A DNA stretch of 64,000 nucleotides from UBA6522 sp965205045. GTDB taxonomy: Bacteria > Pseudomonadota > Gammaproteobacteria > Steroidobacterales > Rariloculaceae. Position 1 is the stretch's first letter. Each line of letters opens with the position of its first letter. The notes under the pieces are model-generated. The model ran no database searches. It was given only the letters and a program-made list of their open reading frames with translations, and had not been told where the DNA came from. The translations under genes were made by a program, and so were the position numbers. Positions 43,446 through 52,556 of this stretch are shown here, in pieces. Location: NCBI GenBank assembly GCA_965205045.1, contig OZ242031.1, positions 4,154,001-4,218,000 on the forward strand, written 5' to 3'.

Positions 43446-44753
43446 CTAGAGCGCCCGGACGTCGCCGCGCGTGAACCGGTCACCTGCGCTGTCGAAGACT
43501 TCCCGGCCACGCAGATACGTTTTCGACACGCGGTACTTCAGGCGCTCGCCCACGAATGGCGTAACTTTCGCCAGGGTGCGCCACTTCGAAGGATCGACCT
43601 TCCAGACGCCCGTGCCGGCGCTGCCCGTGACGTGGATATTCTGTTCGGGCAGGCCCTCGTCTTCCTCGACGATGACAAGGTTTGCCTCGTTGCCGATCCT
43701 GATCTCACCCGCGTCAAGCCCCAGGTGCCCGGCAGGGCCGGAGCATTGGCAGCGGCAGCCCGTCTCGATGCCCAGTTTCGTCAACGTGTACATGTACGCC
43801 ACCTCGACTGCCGAATAACCGGCCTTGGGAGTGAACTCGCCGGGAATCGGTTCGGTGCTGAACTTGTCGGGCAACCGATGCGGCGCATGGAACGAAACGA
43901 CCACGTCGATCTTGCCGTCCATGGCGAGTTGCTGCATCCGCTCCACTTCCTCGGCCGGACGCAATGGCGGCACGTGAAAGGCCGCCGAGCCAATCTTCTT
44001 GTACGCCCTTTGCCTGTCGACGAAAAGCGCATGATGGGGCACCTGGATACGCATGTTCGGCAGGCGGTCACGGTGCCCGAGCAGTATCTCGACGCTATCT
44101 GGGCGCGTCACCGAGACCCGCGTATGGAATGCCGGATCCAGGCGCCGCAAGAGGGCCTGCAGCGCGTATCGCTCGCCCTCCTCTTCCAACGCCGTTCCCT
44201 GAAACGCGAGCTCATCCACGACGATCAGCCCCTTAAGTCCAAGTTCTGCGCAACGCCTGAAGTACGCCTGGCTGTCATCGGTATCGCGCGGATAACGCCA
44301 GGGCCGCTGATCCCAGGGCCAGAATTGCACTGAAAACGCGCCGGCCTCCCGGTAACCGTCGAGGTCCGGAGGATTCACCGGCGGGTGACCGGCGATGCCG
44401 AAGTCGCACCACGCCTTGCCGGCCACGTCACCGGCGCGCCTGCGCACCAGCTCGACCGAATCGATGCGCGGTACGGTGTTGGACTGATCGCCGACAACTG
44501 TGACTCCGCCGGCCAGGGCCGCCCGGGTGCACGTCTCCACTGTCTCGCGTTCGGATTCGCCCCAGTCCCGCAGCGCGCATTGCAGATCGATGGCCGACGG
44601 CAGCAGGATCTCCCGCTCGCCCAGTTCGACGCGCGCTTCCGCGGAACCGTCGTCCTCATCCAGGATCGCCGCGATGCGCCCGTTCTCGATCAGCACGGCG
44701 CGGTCGCTGACCGCGCCATCGAAGTAGGTGCGTCCACAAATCATCAAGCTCAC
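43446..44753 (-). CDS. Dihydroorotase-like amidohydrolase without the HxH metal motif (paralogue 1)
   Basis: A 435-residue protein of the dihydroorotase/allantoinase branch of the amidohydrolase superfamily. The usual D-x-H-x-H-x-R-D motif reads D56-LQCALR-D63, so both His are gone while Arg-Asp remain. The TDHAPH motif is SFHAPH (287-292), which loses the metal Asp. VPHH (240) and the following AAFHVPPLRPAEEVERM (NPPLR region) are kept. It is therefore probably not a normal dinuclear metallohydrolase. The paralogue at 59577-60890 has the same losses at the same positions. It ends the long minus-strand operon, 13 bases after the MmgE/PrpD gene. Confidence 0.8.
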   Translation of the reverse strand: MSLMICGRTYFDGAVSDRAVLIENGRIAAILDEDDGSAEARVELGEREILLPSAIDLQCALRDWGESERETVETCTRAALAGGVTVVGDQSNTVPRIDSVELVRRRAGDVAGKAWCDFGIAGHPPVNPPDLDGYREAGAFSVQFWPWDQRPWRYPRDTDDSQAYFRRCAELGLKGLIVVDELAFQGTALEEEGERYALQALLRRLDPAFHTRVSVTRPDSVEILLGHRDRLPNMRIQVPHHALFVDRQRAYKKIGSAAFHVPPLRPAEEVERMQQLAMDGKIDVVVSFHAPHRLPDKFSTEPIPGEFTPKAGYSAVEVAYMYTLTKLGIETGCRCQCSGPAGHLGLDAGEIRIGNEANLVIVEEDEGLPEQNIHVTGSAGTGVWKVDPSKWRTLAKVTPFVGERLKYRVSKTYLRGREVFDSAGDRFTRGDVRAL

Positions 44754-44765
44754 GGAGACTCCTCG

Positions 44766-46109
44766 TCAGTTTCGGGCGGGATCGGGGGAAAGACAGTCCG
44801 TGAGATCCGCCACATCCGCCACGTTCTCAAGGTCGTCCAGCAACTCGATCAGCCGTTCTATTCGGGCGTCTGGCAGAACGCCGGCCGCATCCCGCTCCAG
44901 CACGATTCGCGTCTGATCCGGCGCGAACCTGAATTCGTCCCCCTCGCGTACCAATCGGGCGCCCGAGCGGGTTTCGACTTCGATCCGGGTATAGCGTATC
45001 GGCTTGTCCGGGACAAAATCCACCGACATGGCCGCAATCGCGCGCCGGATCTCCGGGTCGGCGAAATCATCGTACCGCGACGGATCCTGTTCCCCGTCCA
45101 GTAGCAGCATGGCGCACTGGAAGGCGAATGACGAAGCCGCCAGGCCCGGATTGGCGAACGGGCCCAGTTCGTGACCGGCGGAGAATCGCCGCCTTTCCTT
45201 GGGAAACGTAATGCGTATGCGACTCACGTCGCGGGCCCGAAGACCCTGATCGACTACCATCGAGCGCATCAGCTCGATCGGTATCTGGTTGAGCGCCGTG
45301 CCCGGATAACGCTTCTCGCAGGACTCCATGACGGCGTAGTCGCGTCCGAGCGAATCGGCGATGGCATCTCCGTCAACAGGGCCGGAACCGAGAAAGGTAT
45401 CGGCGAATCCGTACCTGCCTTCGATCACGGTGGGCGACCCCCAGGCGCCCGCGCGCGCCGAATACGCGCTGGTGACAGCGTGCCGGCAGATGAGGCTGTA
45501 CCAGTGCGACACGGGGCCTGAGTCGTGTTCCGCCAACCCCATGGCGGTATGCGCCGCATAGGCCAGTGCAACCACGGTCTGCTCGTGATCCAACCCCAGC
45601 AACTTCCCGGCGGTGGCGATTGAACCGAACGACCCGAACGGCTGGGTCGGGCGACGGGGCGGATCCAGTCCCCAGGTGAATTGCCCGAACTTGCCCATGA
45701 TCTCGTAGCCGGTGACCACGGCCGTAATGAGATCGGCGCCGGACGCGTGGGTGCGCTCCCCGATACCGAGAGCCACCGGCAACGTCATGAGGCCTGCGTG
45801 TATACCGGAGGGAAAAATGACGTCATCGAGTCCCATGGCGCGCATCATCGAACAGTTTGCGAACACGGCGTCGACAAGGGTAGCCTTGCGCGACTGGCCG
45901 ATAAGGGTCGCGTGGCCGCCGCCTTCGCTCAGGTCCAGGGCGAGCGCCACCGCCTTGCCCGCTTCGGGATGCTCGTCTCTGACGGCTCGGCACGCGAGCC
46001 CGATGTGGTAGGCCAGGATCTGCCCGGTGCGCTTGACGGCCGCAGGATCGATCCGGTCGAATCGTTCGTCGCAAATGTATTGGGCGAGCCGCTGTGTGAG
46101 CGTAGTCAC
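44766..46109 (-). CDS. MmgE/PrpD-family protein (paralogue 1)
   Basis: A 447-residue protein of the MmgE/PrpD fold (2-methylcitrate dehydratase, cis-aconitate decarboxylase and relatives). The family block KRYPGTALNQIPIE (family K-x-YP) is present, with DDVIFPSGIHAGLMTLPVALG and GYEIMGKFGQFTW before it. The start is a GTG overlapping the stop of the Ldh2-type gene (GTGA). It is similar in plan to the gene at 47415 but clearly diverged. The substrate is not predictable; a dehydratase or decarboxylase step on a carboxylic acid is likely. Middle of the long operon. Confidence 0.83.
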   Translation of the reverse strand: MTTLTQRLAQYICDERFDRIDPAAVKRTGQILAYHIGLACRAVRDEHPEAGKAVALALDLSEGGGHATLIGQSRKATLVDAVFANCSMMRAMGLDDVIFPSGIHAGLMTLPVALGIGERTHASGADLITAVVTGYEIMGKFGQFTWGLDPPRRPTQPFGSFGSIATAGKLLGLDHEQTVVALAYAAHTAMGLAEHDSGPVSHWYSLICRHAVTSAYSARAGAWGSPTVIEGRYGFADTFLGSGPVDGDAIADSLGRDYAVMESCEKRYPGTALNQIPIELMRSMVVDQGLRARDVSRIRITFPKERRRFSAGHELGPFANPGLAASSFAFQCAMLLLDGEQDPSRYDDFADPEIRRAIAAMSVDFVPDKPIRYTRIEVETRSGARLVREGDEFRFAPDQTRIVLERDAAGVLPDARIERLIELLDDLENVADVADLTDCLSPDPARN

Positions 46110-47158
46110 TCCCAGCGGACTCCGATTTTTGCGGCGAAGCGTGCAAGGTCGGCGTAGAGATCCGCCGACAGCACCGCTCCGGTTGCTTCGGCTTGCCTGG
46201 CGCGCTCGGCGGACGCCTCGCCGGGGACCCGGACCCGCTCGACCCCGTCCGCGGGCCGCGACGCATGGATCCGCTCGACCAGGTCGTCGACCCGCGCGAC
46301 GAATTGCTCATGGGGCATCACCGCCTGCGGCTCGATGGCCAGAAAGAACAGGCTCGTGCCCTGCGGCCTGTCGAATACGTCTGGCATGGTCACATCGGAC
46401 ATGAAGCGGTCCCCACCGGCCAGCACGCCGGTCAGGATCTCCCACATGATCGCAAGCCCGGAACCCCTGTGCCGGCCCGCCGGCATCAGAATGCCGTCCA
46501 GCGCGGCAGCCGGGTCGGTGGTCGGCAGGCCGTCGGCATCGAGCGCCACGCCCTCAGGAAGCGGTTCGCCGCGCAACTGGTAGGCGTGAATGCCGACCAG
46601 CGTCAGTTCCGACAGCGCGGTGTCGAGAATGATCGGATCGCGCTTCCCGGCCGGACAGCCGATGGCGAACGCCTGGTTGCCGAGAATCTTCGAGCGGCTT
46701 CCCCACGGCGCCATGAGGGGCGGTGCATTGTTGATGACCAGTCCGATGACCCGTTTCCGGGCGGCGAGTTCAGCGTAGTAGCCCAGTGCCGACGCATTGG
46801 AACTATTGCGAACGACCACGGTGCCGACGCCCGTGTTGCGGGCCTTGCCGATGGCCGTGAGCATGGCCCGTTTGCCGATCACCTGGCTGAAGGCATTGTC
46901 CGCATCGAATGCGGCGAGACTGTCGGTCTCGGTGACGAGGGAAAGGTTGCCGTGTGTCGCGGCCGCACCTTTCAGGACGCGCGTGCCATATTGAATGATC
47001 TTGCGGGCGCCCAACCACGGGTAACCCCGTATGTGCGCCCATGCAATCTGTTCGGCCATGAGGTCGGCGTGTTCGGGCGACATACCCAGGGCCTCGAAAT
47101 TGCGGGCTGTGAATGCTCTCAACTGCCCGACCGGAATCGTGATGTCCCTTTCCGCCAT
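46106..47158 (-). CDS. Ldh2/MDH2-family oxidoreductase with altered catalytic site
   Basis: A 350-residue protein of the malate/lactate dehydrogenase 2 family (ComC, AllD, DlgD type, NAD(P)-dependent). Recognisable segments are LVINNAPPLMAPWGSRSKILG (TNxxPxMxPWG in the family) and the C-terminal GRHRGSGLAIMWEILTGVLAGG. Two conserved histidines are missing: the SHG motif near residue 48 reads YPWLGAR, and the NHxG motif near 120 reads NSSNASALGYY. In DlgD those histidines serve in catalysis and binding. The enzyme may thus use another mechanism. It lies between the lipoyl-domain and MmgE/PrpD genes. Confidence 0.8.
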   Translation of the reverse strand: MAERDITIPVGQLRAFTARNFEALGMSPEHADLMAEQIAWAHIRGYPWLGARKIIQYGTRVLKGAAATHGNLSLVTETDSLAAFDADNAFSQVIGKRAMLTAIGKARNTGVGTVVVRNSSNASALGYYAELAARKRVIGLVINNAPPLMAPWGSRSKILGNQAFAIGCPAGKRDPIILDTALSELTLVGIHAYQLRGEPLPEGVALDADGLPTTDPAAALDGILMPAGRHRGSGLAIMWEILTGVLAGGDRFMSDVTMPDVFDRPQGTSLFFLAIEPQAVMPHEQFVARVDDLVERIHASRPADGVERVRVPGEASAERARQAEATGAVLSADLYADLARFAAKIGVRWE

Positions 47159-47165
47159 GTTGTCC

Positions 47166-47405
47166 TCACCCAGATTCCATGCGTGCGATAGTATCGCCGA
47201 CTTCCGGTGAATCGCCCGGCTCGGCCAGCAGTTCGGTCAGCGTGCCGGATACGGGCGCCTCAATCTCCATGCTCGCCTTGTCCGTCTCCACCGCCGCGAT
47301 CGCTTCGCCTGCCTCGACGGCATCGCCAATCCCCTTGAGCCACCTCATGATCGTGACTTCGGAAATGCCCTCGCCCAACTCGGGCACCTCAATCTCTGTA
47401 CTCAC
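47166..47405 (-). CDS. Stand-alone lipoyl (biotinyl-lipoyl) domain protein
   Basis: A 79-residue protein consisting of one lipoyl domain: VPELGEGISEVTIMRWLKGIGDAVEAGE, then the modification site K43 in VETDKASMEIEAP, then a C-terminal GDSPEVGDTIARME. Such domains normally form the start of E2 acyltransferases, but no catalytic domain follows. It is embedded between two catabolic genes 8-10 bases apart. It may be a free acyl or electron carrier, similar in idea to the GcvH protein, for an enzyme in the operon such as the thiamine-diphosphate enzyme at 50038. Confidence 0.88.
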   Translation of the reverse strand: MSTEIEVPELGEGISEVTIMRWLKGIGDAVEAGEAIAAVETDKASMEIEAPVSGTLTELLAEPGDSPEVGDTIARMESG

Positions 47406-47414
47406 ATCGAACCT

Positions 47415-48770
47415 CTAGCTTACCTGCATCCTGATGCGTGCCTGCCGACGTTCCACATCCGGCATCAGCAGGCCGAAAACTTCCGAAGCGTCGTCCTTCG
47501 TCTCGAGCCGCGCGACCGACTCGACCAGCCGGTCGATGCGCTCTACGGAGAGCACGCCGCGGGCATGCTTGCGCAGCAGTTCCGCCGCATCGAGCGGCGG
47601 AAAAACATGATCGTCACCTTCAGCCTTGAAGACCCGCCCATCTGTCGTCCTGATGGTGACCCGCGCGTAGATCGGGTTGGGGTGCTCGACGAAGCTCGTA
47701 TCCACCCGCCGCGCGATTTCCAGCACGTCCGGATCATCCTTTGCTTCCCAACGCAGATCTTCGCGGATATCGCCGTCCAGCAGCAGCAGCGAGATCAGGA
47801 AATGGCACGAGGCAAACGCTTCCAGCGGCCGTGCGTACGGCGGACGAAGCTGCGCGGTGGGATGTCGCCGGCGCTGCTCGGAGAGCTGCAACTTCACCGA
47901 CGCGACGTTATCGGCCGACAGCCCGTGCCTCATGACGAGTGCCCGGGTTTTTTCCACCGCCACCAGGTTGAGCATCGTGCCCGGGTAGCGCTTTTCCCGG
48001 GACGCCATGATCGCGTGGTTTCTGCCAAAGTCCTCGAGCACCTCCGCCGCCGAACCGGGACTGGCACCGAAGAACGTGCGGTAAAACCCAAGGGGGCCTT
48101 CGAGAATATCGTCGGGACAGTCCCCCCCTGCCCCGCCGTAAAGCGCGCTCATGATGCCCGCCCGGCAGGCCATCGCATGGATCTGCGTATTCAGGTTGCA
48201 GGGCAGTCCCATGCCGGCGTGCGCCGCGTAGCCGATGGCATTGGCCGTCCGCTCACGGTCCAGACCCAGAAGCCGCGCACAGACGCCCGCGCTTGCCATG
48301 GGACCGAATACGGGGCCGGGCCGGCGCGGACTTGCCTCGGACCAGGTCCACTGGCCGATCTTGCCGAGGATCTCGTATCCGGTGACCAGCGCCGCGATGA
48401 ATTCCGGTCCCGACGCTCGCTGCCCCTCGGCCATCGCCATGGCCACCGGAATGATCATGAGGCCGGCATGCATGCCCGCAGGGAAGATGACGTCATCGTA
48501 TCCGCCGCCGCCGATCAGATGGCAATTCAGGTAGGCCGCATCGGTTGCCGCCAGCCTGAGATCCTGTCCGATGACCGTGCACGGGCCCGGCGGATTGCCC
48601 AGCCCCGCGATCACCGCGAACCCGGTCGACGGATTCAACTCTGCCGCCCGACGCCCCATGAAGGCGGTGCAGACGTGATAGAGAAAGACCCGCTTCGCCT
48701 GTTCCACCACGGCCGGTTCGAGTGACTCGAAGCGCAGGCCAAGGACGGCGTCGGCGAACGCGTACTTCAT
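47415..48770 (-). CDS. MmgE/PrpD-family protein (paralogue 2)
   Basis: A 451-residue protein of the MmgE/PrpD fold. It contains YDDVIFPAGMHAGLMIIPVAMAM, GYEILGKIGQWTWS, NAIGYAAHAGMG and EKRYPGTMLNLVAVEK, the same landmarks as the gene at 44766, so the two are paralogues in one operon. They may form a heteromer or catalyse two successive lyase-type steps. The start lies 3 bases from the end of the chromate-type transporter gene. Confidence 0.83.
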   Translation of the reverse strand: MKYAFADAVLGLRFESLEPAVVEQAKRVFLYHVCTAFMGRRAAELNPSTGFAVIAGLGNPPGPCTVIGQDLRLAATDAAYLNCHLIGGGGYDDVIFPAGMHAGLMIIPVAMAMAEGQRASGPEFIAALVTGYEILGKIGQWTWSEASPRRPGPVFGPMASAGVCARLLGLDRERTANAIGYAAHAGMGLPCNLNTQIHAMACRAGIMSALYGGAGGDCPDDILEGPLGFYRTFFGASPGSAAEVLEDFGRNHAIMASREKRYPGTMLNLVAVEKTRALVMRHGLSADNVASVKLQLSEQRRRHPTAQLRPPYARPLEAFASCHFLISLLLLDGDIREDLRWEAKDDPDVLEIARRVDTSFVEHPNPIYARVTIRTTDGRVFKAEGDDHVFPPLDAAELLRKHARGVLSVERIDRLVESVARLETKDDASEVFGLLMPDVERRQARIRMQVS

Positions 48771-48773
48771 CGC

Positions 48774-50012
48774 TCAGGCCATCAAGGACAGCGCGACTCC
48801 CGACAGCGCACAGAAAGCCACGACGGCGAGCGCCGGAGCCCGCCAGGCCAGCAGCAGCACGAAGCCGATCAGCGCCACGGCGAAGTCTGCCGGCTGAACC
48901 ACCACGCTGGTCCAGATGGGCGTGTACAGCGCGGCACCCAGAATTCCGACCACTGACGCGTTCACTCCCCGCATCATGGCTTGCACAACTGGCCGCCCCC
49001 GCAACGCATTCCAGAAAGGCAGCGCCGACAGTTGCAGCAGGATGCCCGGCAGAAAAATCGCAAACAGGCCGATCGCGATGGCTGCCGGGCCGATGACAGG
49101 CGCGGTGGCAACGGCGCCCAGGTAGGCGCCGAACGTGAACAGCGGCCCCGGCACGGCCTGCGCCGCGCCGTATCCGGCGAGAAACTCCTCCTCGCCGACC
49201 CAACCCGGCGCGACCACGGCTTCATTGAGAAGCGGCAGCACGACATGTCCGCCACCGAAGACCAGTGCACCGGAACGGAAGAACGCGTTGAACATCGAGT
49301 AACCGGAATCGGGGAGCGGCACCAGCGCGGCGCCCAGCAGGACGGCCAGCAGCACCGTCGAAACGATGCCCACGCGTCGCGACACGGAGAAATCAAGAAC
49401 CTCCGGTTGCTCATTGAGTTCGCCCCCGCACAACCGCCAGCCCAGCACGCCGCCAAAGACGATCGCCGCGATCTGACCGATGGATGTGGGTGCGAGCAGC
49501 ACGATGACTGCCGCCAGGGCGCCGATGGATGCGCGCGTTGCATCGGGCGTGAGGGCACGCGCCATGCCCAGGACGGCATGGGCGACGATCGCCACCGCGG
49601 TGAGTTTCAGGCCGCGGATGAGGCCCTGCCCCGCCGCCGTCTCGGCGATGAACCCGGTACCGTAGGCGAACAGCACCAGCAGAACCGCGGACGGCAGGGT
49701 GAAACCCAGCCAGGCCATGAACCCGCCCCAGTAGCCGCCGCGCAACAGTCCCAGCGAGAAGCCGACCTTGCTGGAGGCGGGGCCCGGCAGAAACTGGCAG
49801 AGCGCGACGAGATCCGCGTACGCGCTTTCACTGAGCCACTTGCGTTTGGTGACAAATTCCGTTCGAAAATACCCCAGATGCGCAATGGGACCGCCGAAGC
49901 ACGTGAATCCGAGCCCCGTAAAGATCCTGAGGACCTCGAACGCGGAGCCCTTGCTCCCCGCCGAATTCGCTTGCGCAGGGCCGTTGCCCGCCGATTCGTC
50001 TGCCGTGGTCAT
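48774..50012 (-). CDS. Chromate-type (CHR family) transporter, fused two-domain form
   Basis: A 412-residue membrane protein made of two homologous CHR domains with about ten to twelve membrane segments. The first repeat has GFTCFGGPIAHLGYFRTEFV and LCQFLPGPASSKVGFSLGLL; the second has ALVFGGGHVVLPLLNEAVVAPGW and GYGAAQAVPGPLFTFGAYLG. Long-form members export chromate. In this operon context an organic or inorganic anion linked to the pathway is also possible. It is co-oriented and tightly spaced with its neighbours. Confidence 0.87.
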   Translation of the reverse strand: MTTADESAGNGPAQANSAGSKGSAFEVLRIFTGLGFTCFGGPIAHLGYFRTEFVTKRKWLSESAYADLVALCQFLPGPASSKVGFSLGLLRGGYWGGFMAWLGFTLPSAVLLVLFAYGTGFIAETAAGQGLIRGLKLTAVAIVAHAVLGMARALTPDATRASIGALAAVIVLLAPTSIGQIAAIVFGGVLGWRLCGGELNEQPEVLDFSVSRRVGIVSTVLLAVLLGAALVPLPDSGYSMFNAFFRSGALVFGGGHVVLPLLNEAVVAPGWVGEEEFLAGYGAAQAVPGPLFTFGAYLGAVATAPVIGPAAIAIGLFAIFLPGILLQLSALPFWNALRGRPVVQAMMRGVNASVVGILGAALYTPIWTSVVVQPADFAVALIGFVLLLAWRAPALAVVAFCALSGVALSLMA

Positions 50013-50037
50013 CGCCCTGGTTGCCTTTCAGCCTGCA

Positions 50038-51846
50038 TCAGGCCGTTCGCTTGAGAGGTTGCGCGGCGATGTCAGCGTCGAGACGCGATCCGCCCACCGC
50101 CAGCGGATCCAGCCCGCTGCGCTTTATCCACGTGTACACGGGGGGAATCTCCTCGGCACAGGTCCTTACGTGCACATCCACGAATACCGGGCCATCGTGC
50201 GCAAACGCCTTGTCGAGCGCCGGTTCCAGATCCTCCGGGCGATGCACGCCCACGCCGAGGAACCCATAGGACGCCGCCATGCCCACGCAGTCCGACCGGT
50301 CGAACTGAAGTGGCTCGGCCTGAAGGCCGCGCACCACCGTCGTGTGCGCGTCGATCCAGCCGAACGTCGAGTTGTTGAAGTGCAGGAGAATCGCCGGAAT
50401 GCCCAAACGGACAACGGTCTCGAGATCGCCGGCGGACATGCCCAGCGAGCCGTCGCCGAACAAACCGATCGGCCGGTTCGCGCGGTCTGCGTACCAGCCG
50501 GCAATCACGCCGGGTATGGCGTAGCCCAGACCGCCGTAGGACCGGTTCATGATGACGCGGGACGCATCGTCCGAAAGGCACAGGTAGCGGCAGGTGTACG
50601 GGGTGGGCGTACCGGGGTCCACGAACACCAGTTGCGGCTCGCTGATGCGGCGACCCAGCGACTGGATGACCGCCGAGGGATTCAGCGTGCCGCTCGTTCC
50701 GCTGCTGCCTGCCCCGGAATTGGCATGGTCCCAGAACTGCCGTCGCCATCGATTGAGCAGGGCGGACCACGACGGATCCGCATTCGCTGTCTTCAGACTG
50801 CCCAGCGCAACCAGTTGGCGGAAGAATTCCCCTGCATCGGAGACGATATTGAGCGCGTCGCGGGTATTGCGGCCCAGTACCTCCGGATCGACGTCAACGT
50901 GTACGATCTGCCTCTCCGGGTCCGGCGCCGGAAACGACCACCCGATGGTGACGACCGAGCCCATCCGGCACCCGACGTAGATGAGCAGATCCGACTCCTC
51001 CAGGGCCCGGTTCGCATGGGGATGAAAGCCATTGTCGCCGATGATGCCGATGGACAGTTCATGGGTATCGCTGATGGACTGTTGCCCGGTCATCGAGGTG
51101 ACGACGGGAACTTCATACAATTCCGCAAATTCGGTCAGCGCCGCTCGGGCGTCCGAGCGGTTGACGCCGCCGCCGGCGACGACAAGGGGACGGCGCGCCC
51201 TGGCCAGGGCGTCCCGAACCTGCACCAGCTTGTCGCCGGCCGGACCGCACGGGTTCGCCGGCGCCGCCTTGCAGGCTGTATCGACGTGCATTGACACGTC
51301 GCCGGGCTGCACCTGCTCGGAGTAGATGTTGTCGGGAATGGCGATGTGTACGGCCCCTGCCCGGCCCGTGGTCGCGATGCGAAACGCGTTGCGGATCGTC
51401 TCGGGAATCTTGCGCGCGGACTTCAGCATGATCGACGCCTTGGTCACGGGCTGAAACAGCCGCTGGCAGTCCAGTTCGGCGATGAATCCCCGGCCCTCCA
51501 CGGCGAGTGAATTGTCGCTGGTGATGGCGATCATCGGCACCGCCGACTCGTTGGCTTCCGCCACGGCGGCGAGGCCGTAGAGCGGGCCGGCGCCGCTGGG
51601 AAACTCGACCACACCGGGGCGGTGCGTGACACGGGCGTAGGCGTCAGCCATGAAGCCCGAGGTTCGCTCGTCGCGCGCCATTACATGCTCGATCGAACAA
51701 TCGTCATCTGCCAGCGCCCGGTATAGCGGGATGCTCGTCTCGCCGGGCACGCCGAACACGACCTCGACGCCGTAGGCATCGAGCATTCGGACGATCAGTG
51801 TCGCGCCATCCATCGCCGGCATCCCATTAGGCCAGTCTCCGGACAT
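50038..51846 (-). CDS. Thiamine-diphosphate enzyme, acetolactate synthase-like
   Basis: A 602-residue protein of the ThDP decarboxylase/ligase family. The activating Glu is E36 in VVFGVPGETSIPLYR. The middle domain begins RPLVVAGGGVNRSDARAAL, and the cofactor motif is FGDGSLGMSAGDLETVVRLGIPAILLHFNNSTFGW. It would decarboxylate or condense 2-oxo acids. The open frame extends 89 codons farther upstream but those are antisense-composition codons over the next gene. I start it at 51846; an ATG at 51822 is possible too. No FAD-specific or small regulatory subunit is present, so it is not clearly an ilvB. Confidence 0.82.
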   Translation of the reverse strand: MSGDWPNGMPAMDGATLIVRMLDAYGVEVVFGVPGETSIPLYRALADDDCSIEHVMARDERTSGFMADAYARVTHRPGVVEFPSGAGPLYGLAAVAEANESAVPMIAITSDNSLAVEGRGFIAELDCQRLFQPVTKASIMLKSARKIPETIRNAFRIATTGRAGAVHIAIPDNIYSEQVQPGDVSMHVDTACKAAPANPCGPAGDKLVQVRDALARARRPLVVAGGGVNRSDARAALTEFAELYEVPVVTSMTGQQSISDTHELSIGIIGDNGFHPHANRALEESDLLIYVGCRMGSVVTIGWSFPAPDPERQIVHVDVDPEVLGRNTRDALNIVSDAGEFFRQLVALGSLKTANADPSWSALLNRWRRQFWDHANSGAGSSGTSGTLNPSAVIQSLGRRISEPQLVFVDPGTPTPYTCRYLCLSDDASRVIMNRSYGGLGYAIPGVIAGWYADRANRPIGLFGDGSLGMSAGDLETVVRLGIPAILLHFNNSTFGWIDAHTTVVRGLQAEPLQFDRSDCVGMAASYGFLGVGVHRPEDLEPALDKAFAHDGPVFVDVHVRTCAEEIPPVYTWIKRSGLDPLAVGGSRLDADIAAQPLKRTA

Positions 51847-51857
51847 TGGAGGTTCGG

Positions 51858-52292
51858 CTAACTGGTACCGGACGCCGCAGCAGCCGTCCACTGCGGGTCG
51901 AGCATGCGCACGTAGAGCGCCAGCGCGCAGCCCCATACGACCATCGCGACAGTGACGTGGTAATCGACATATCCGCGTGGTATGACAAACAATTCCAGCA
52001 CCTCGCCGACAACGACAAGGATGGCGAAAACCCTGTACATCCAGTGCAGCGCGGGCAGAGCCGGGTTGAATACCGCCAGTGCCTGCACGATCCCCAGCGC
52101 CAGCACCACCCACGCCAGCCTCGCGTGGAGGAGATAAGCCGTTGCAGCCTCTCCGCTGACCAGGGCAACTCCGGTGACAAAGGCGATCGCTGCCGCCATA
52201 TGCACGATCACGATCAGCAGGTGTACTGCCACGATCCAGCGGGTCAACTTTGCCATGCCGGGATTTCCGGCTGCGTCAGTAGCAGATGACAT
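51858..52292 (-). CDS. Small membrane protein, four predicted helices
   Basis: A 144-residue hydrophobic protein with four segments (about 17-43, 55-80, 83-105, 112-130). Histidines occur in the first two (VHLLIVIVHMAAA, LLHARLAWVVL) and near the end (YHVTVAMV). I do not recognise the family. It lies 11 bases upstream of the ThDP enzyme and could be a subunit or accessory of a transport or redox step. The ATG at 52292 or an internal ATG at 52256 could be the start. Confidence 0.6.
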   Translation of the reverse strand: MSSATDAAGNPGMAKLTRWIVAVHLLIVIVHMAAAIAFVTGVALVSGEAATAYLLHARLAWVVLALGIVQALAVFNPALPALHWMYRVFAILVVVGEVLELFVIPRGYVDYHVTVAMVVWGCALALYVRMLDPQWTAAAASGTS

Positions 52293-52454
52293 CGATATCT
52301 ATTCCCTGGCTGTGCCGGAAAAGTCGCGACGCTTGATGCAGTACCGCCGACAAGCGCATGACTTCATGAGTATAGTGCCAAAACCCATGTCTGGTTGTTG
52401 ACGAATTCTCAATATGTTATGCAGCGTGGGCAACAGACCCCCCCCGACCCGTCA

Positions 52455-52556
52455 AGGAACCGACTTCGTCAGCCCGCCGTCGACCCGCACGCTCTGTCCG
52501 GTCACCTAGCTTGTTGCGTCGGAAAGCAGAAAGACGGCCGGAAAGCCGCCGGCTCA
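52455..52556 (-). pseudogene. Short-chain dehydrogenase C-terminal remnant
   Basis: The minus strand reads AGFPAVFLLSDATS, then an in-frame TAG, then VTGQSVRVDGGLTKSVP and TGA. The LSDxxSxxVTGQxxxVDGG pattern is the standard C-terminus of short-chain dehydrogenases. Nothing of the rest of the gene is found. It is a relic in the 261-base gap between the two small membrane-protein genes. Confidence 0.55.

Noticed and set aside
50038..52113. 691-residue form of the ThDP enzyme
   Set aside because: The first 89 codons overlap the next gene in another frame and are Gly/Arg-rich; the family N-terminus begins after 51846.
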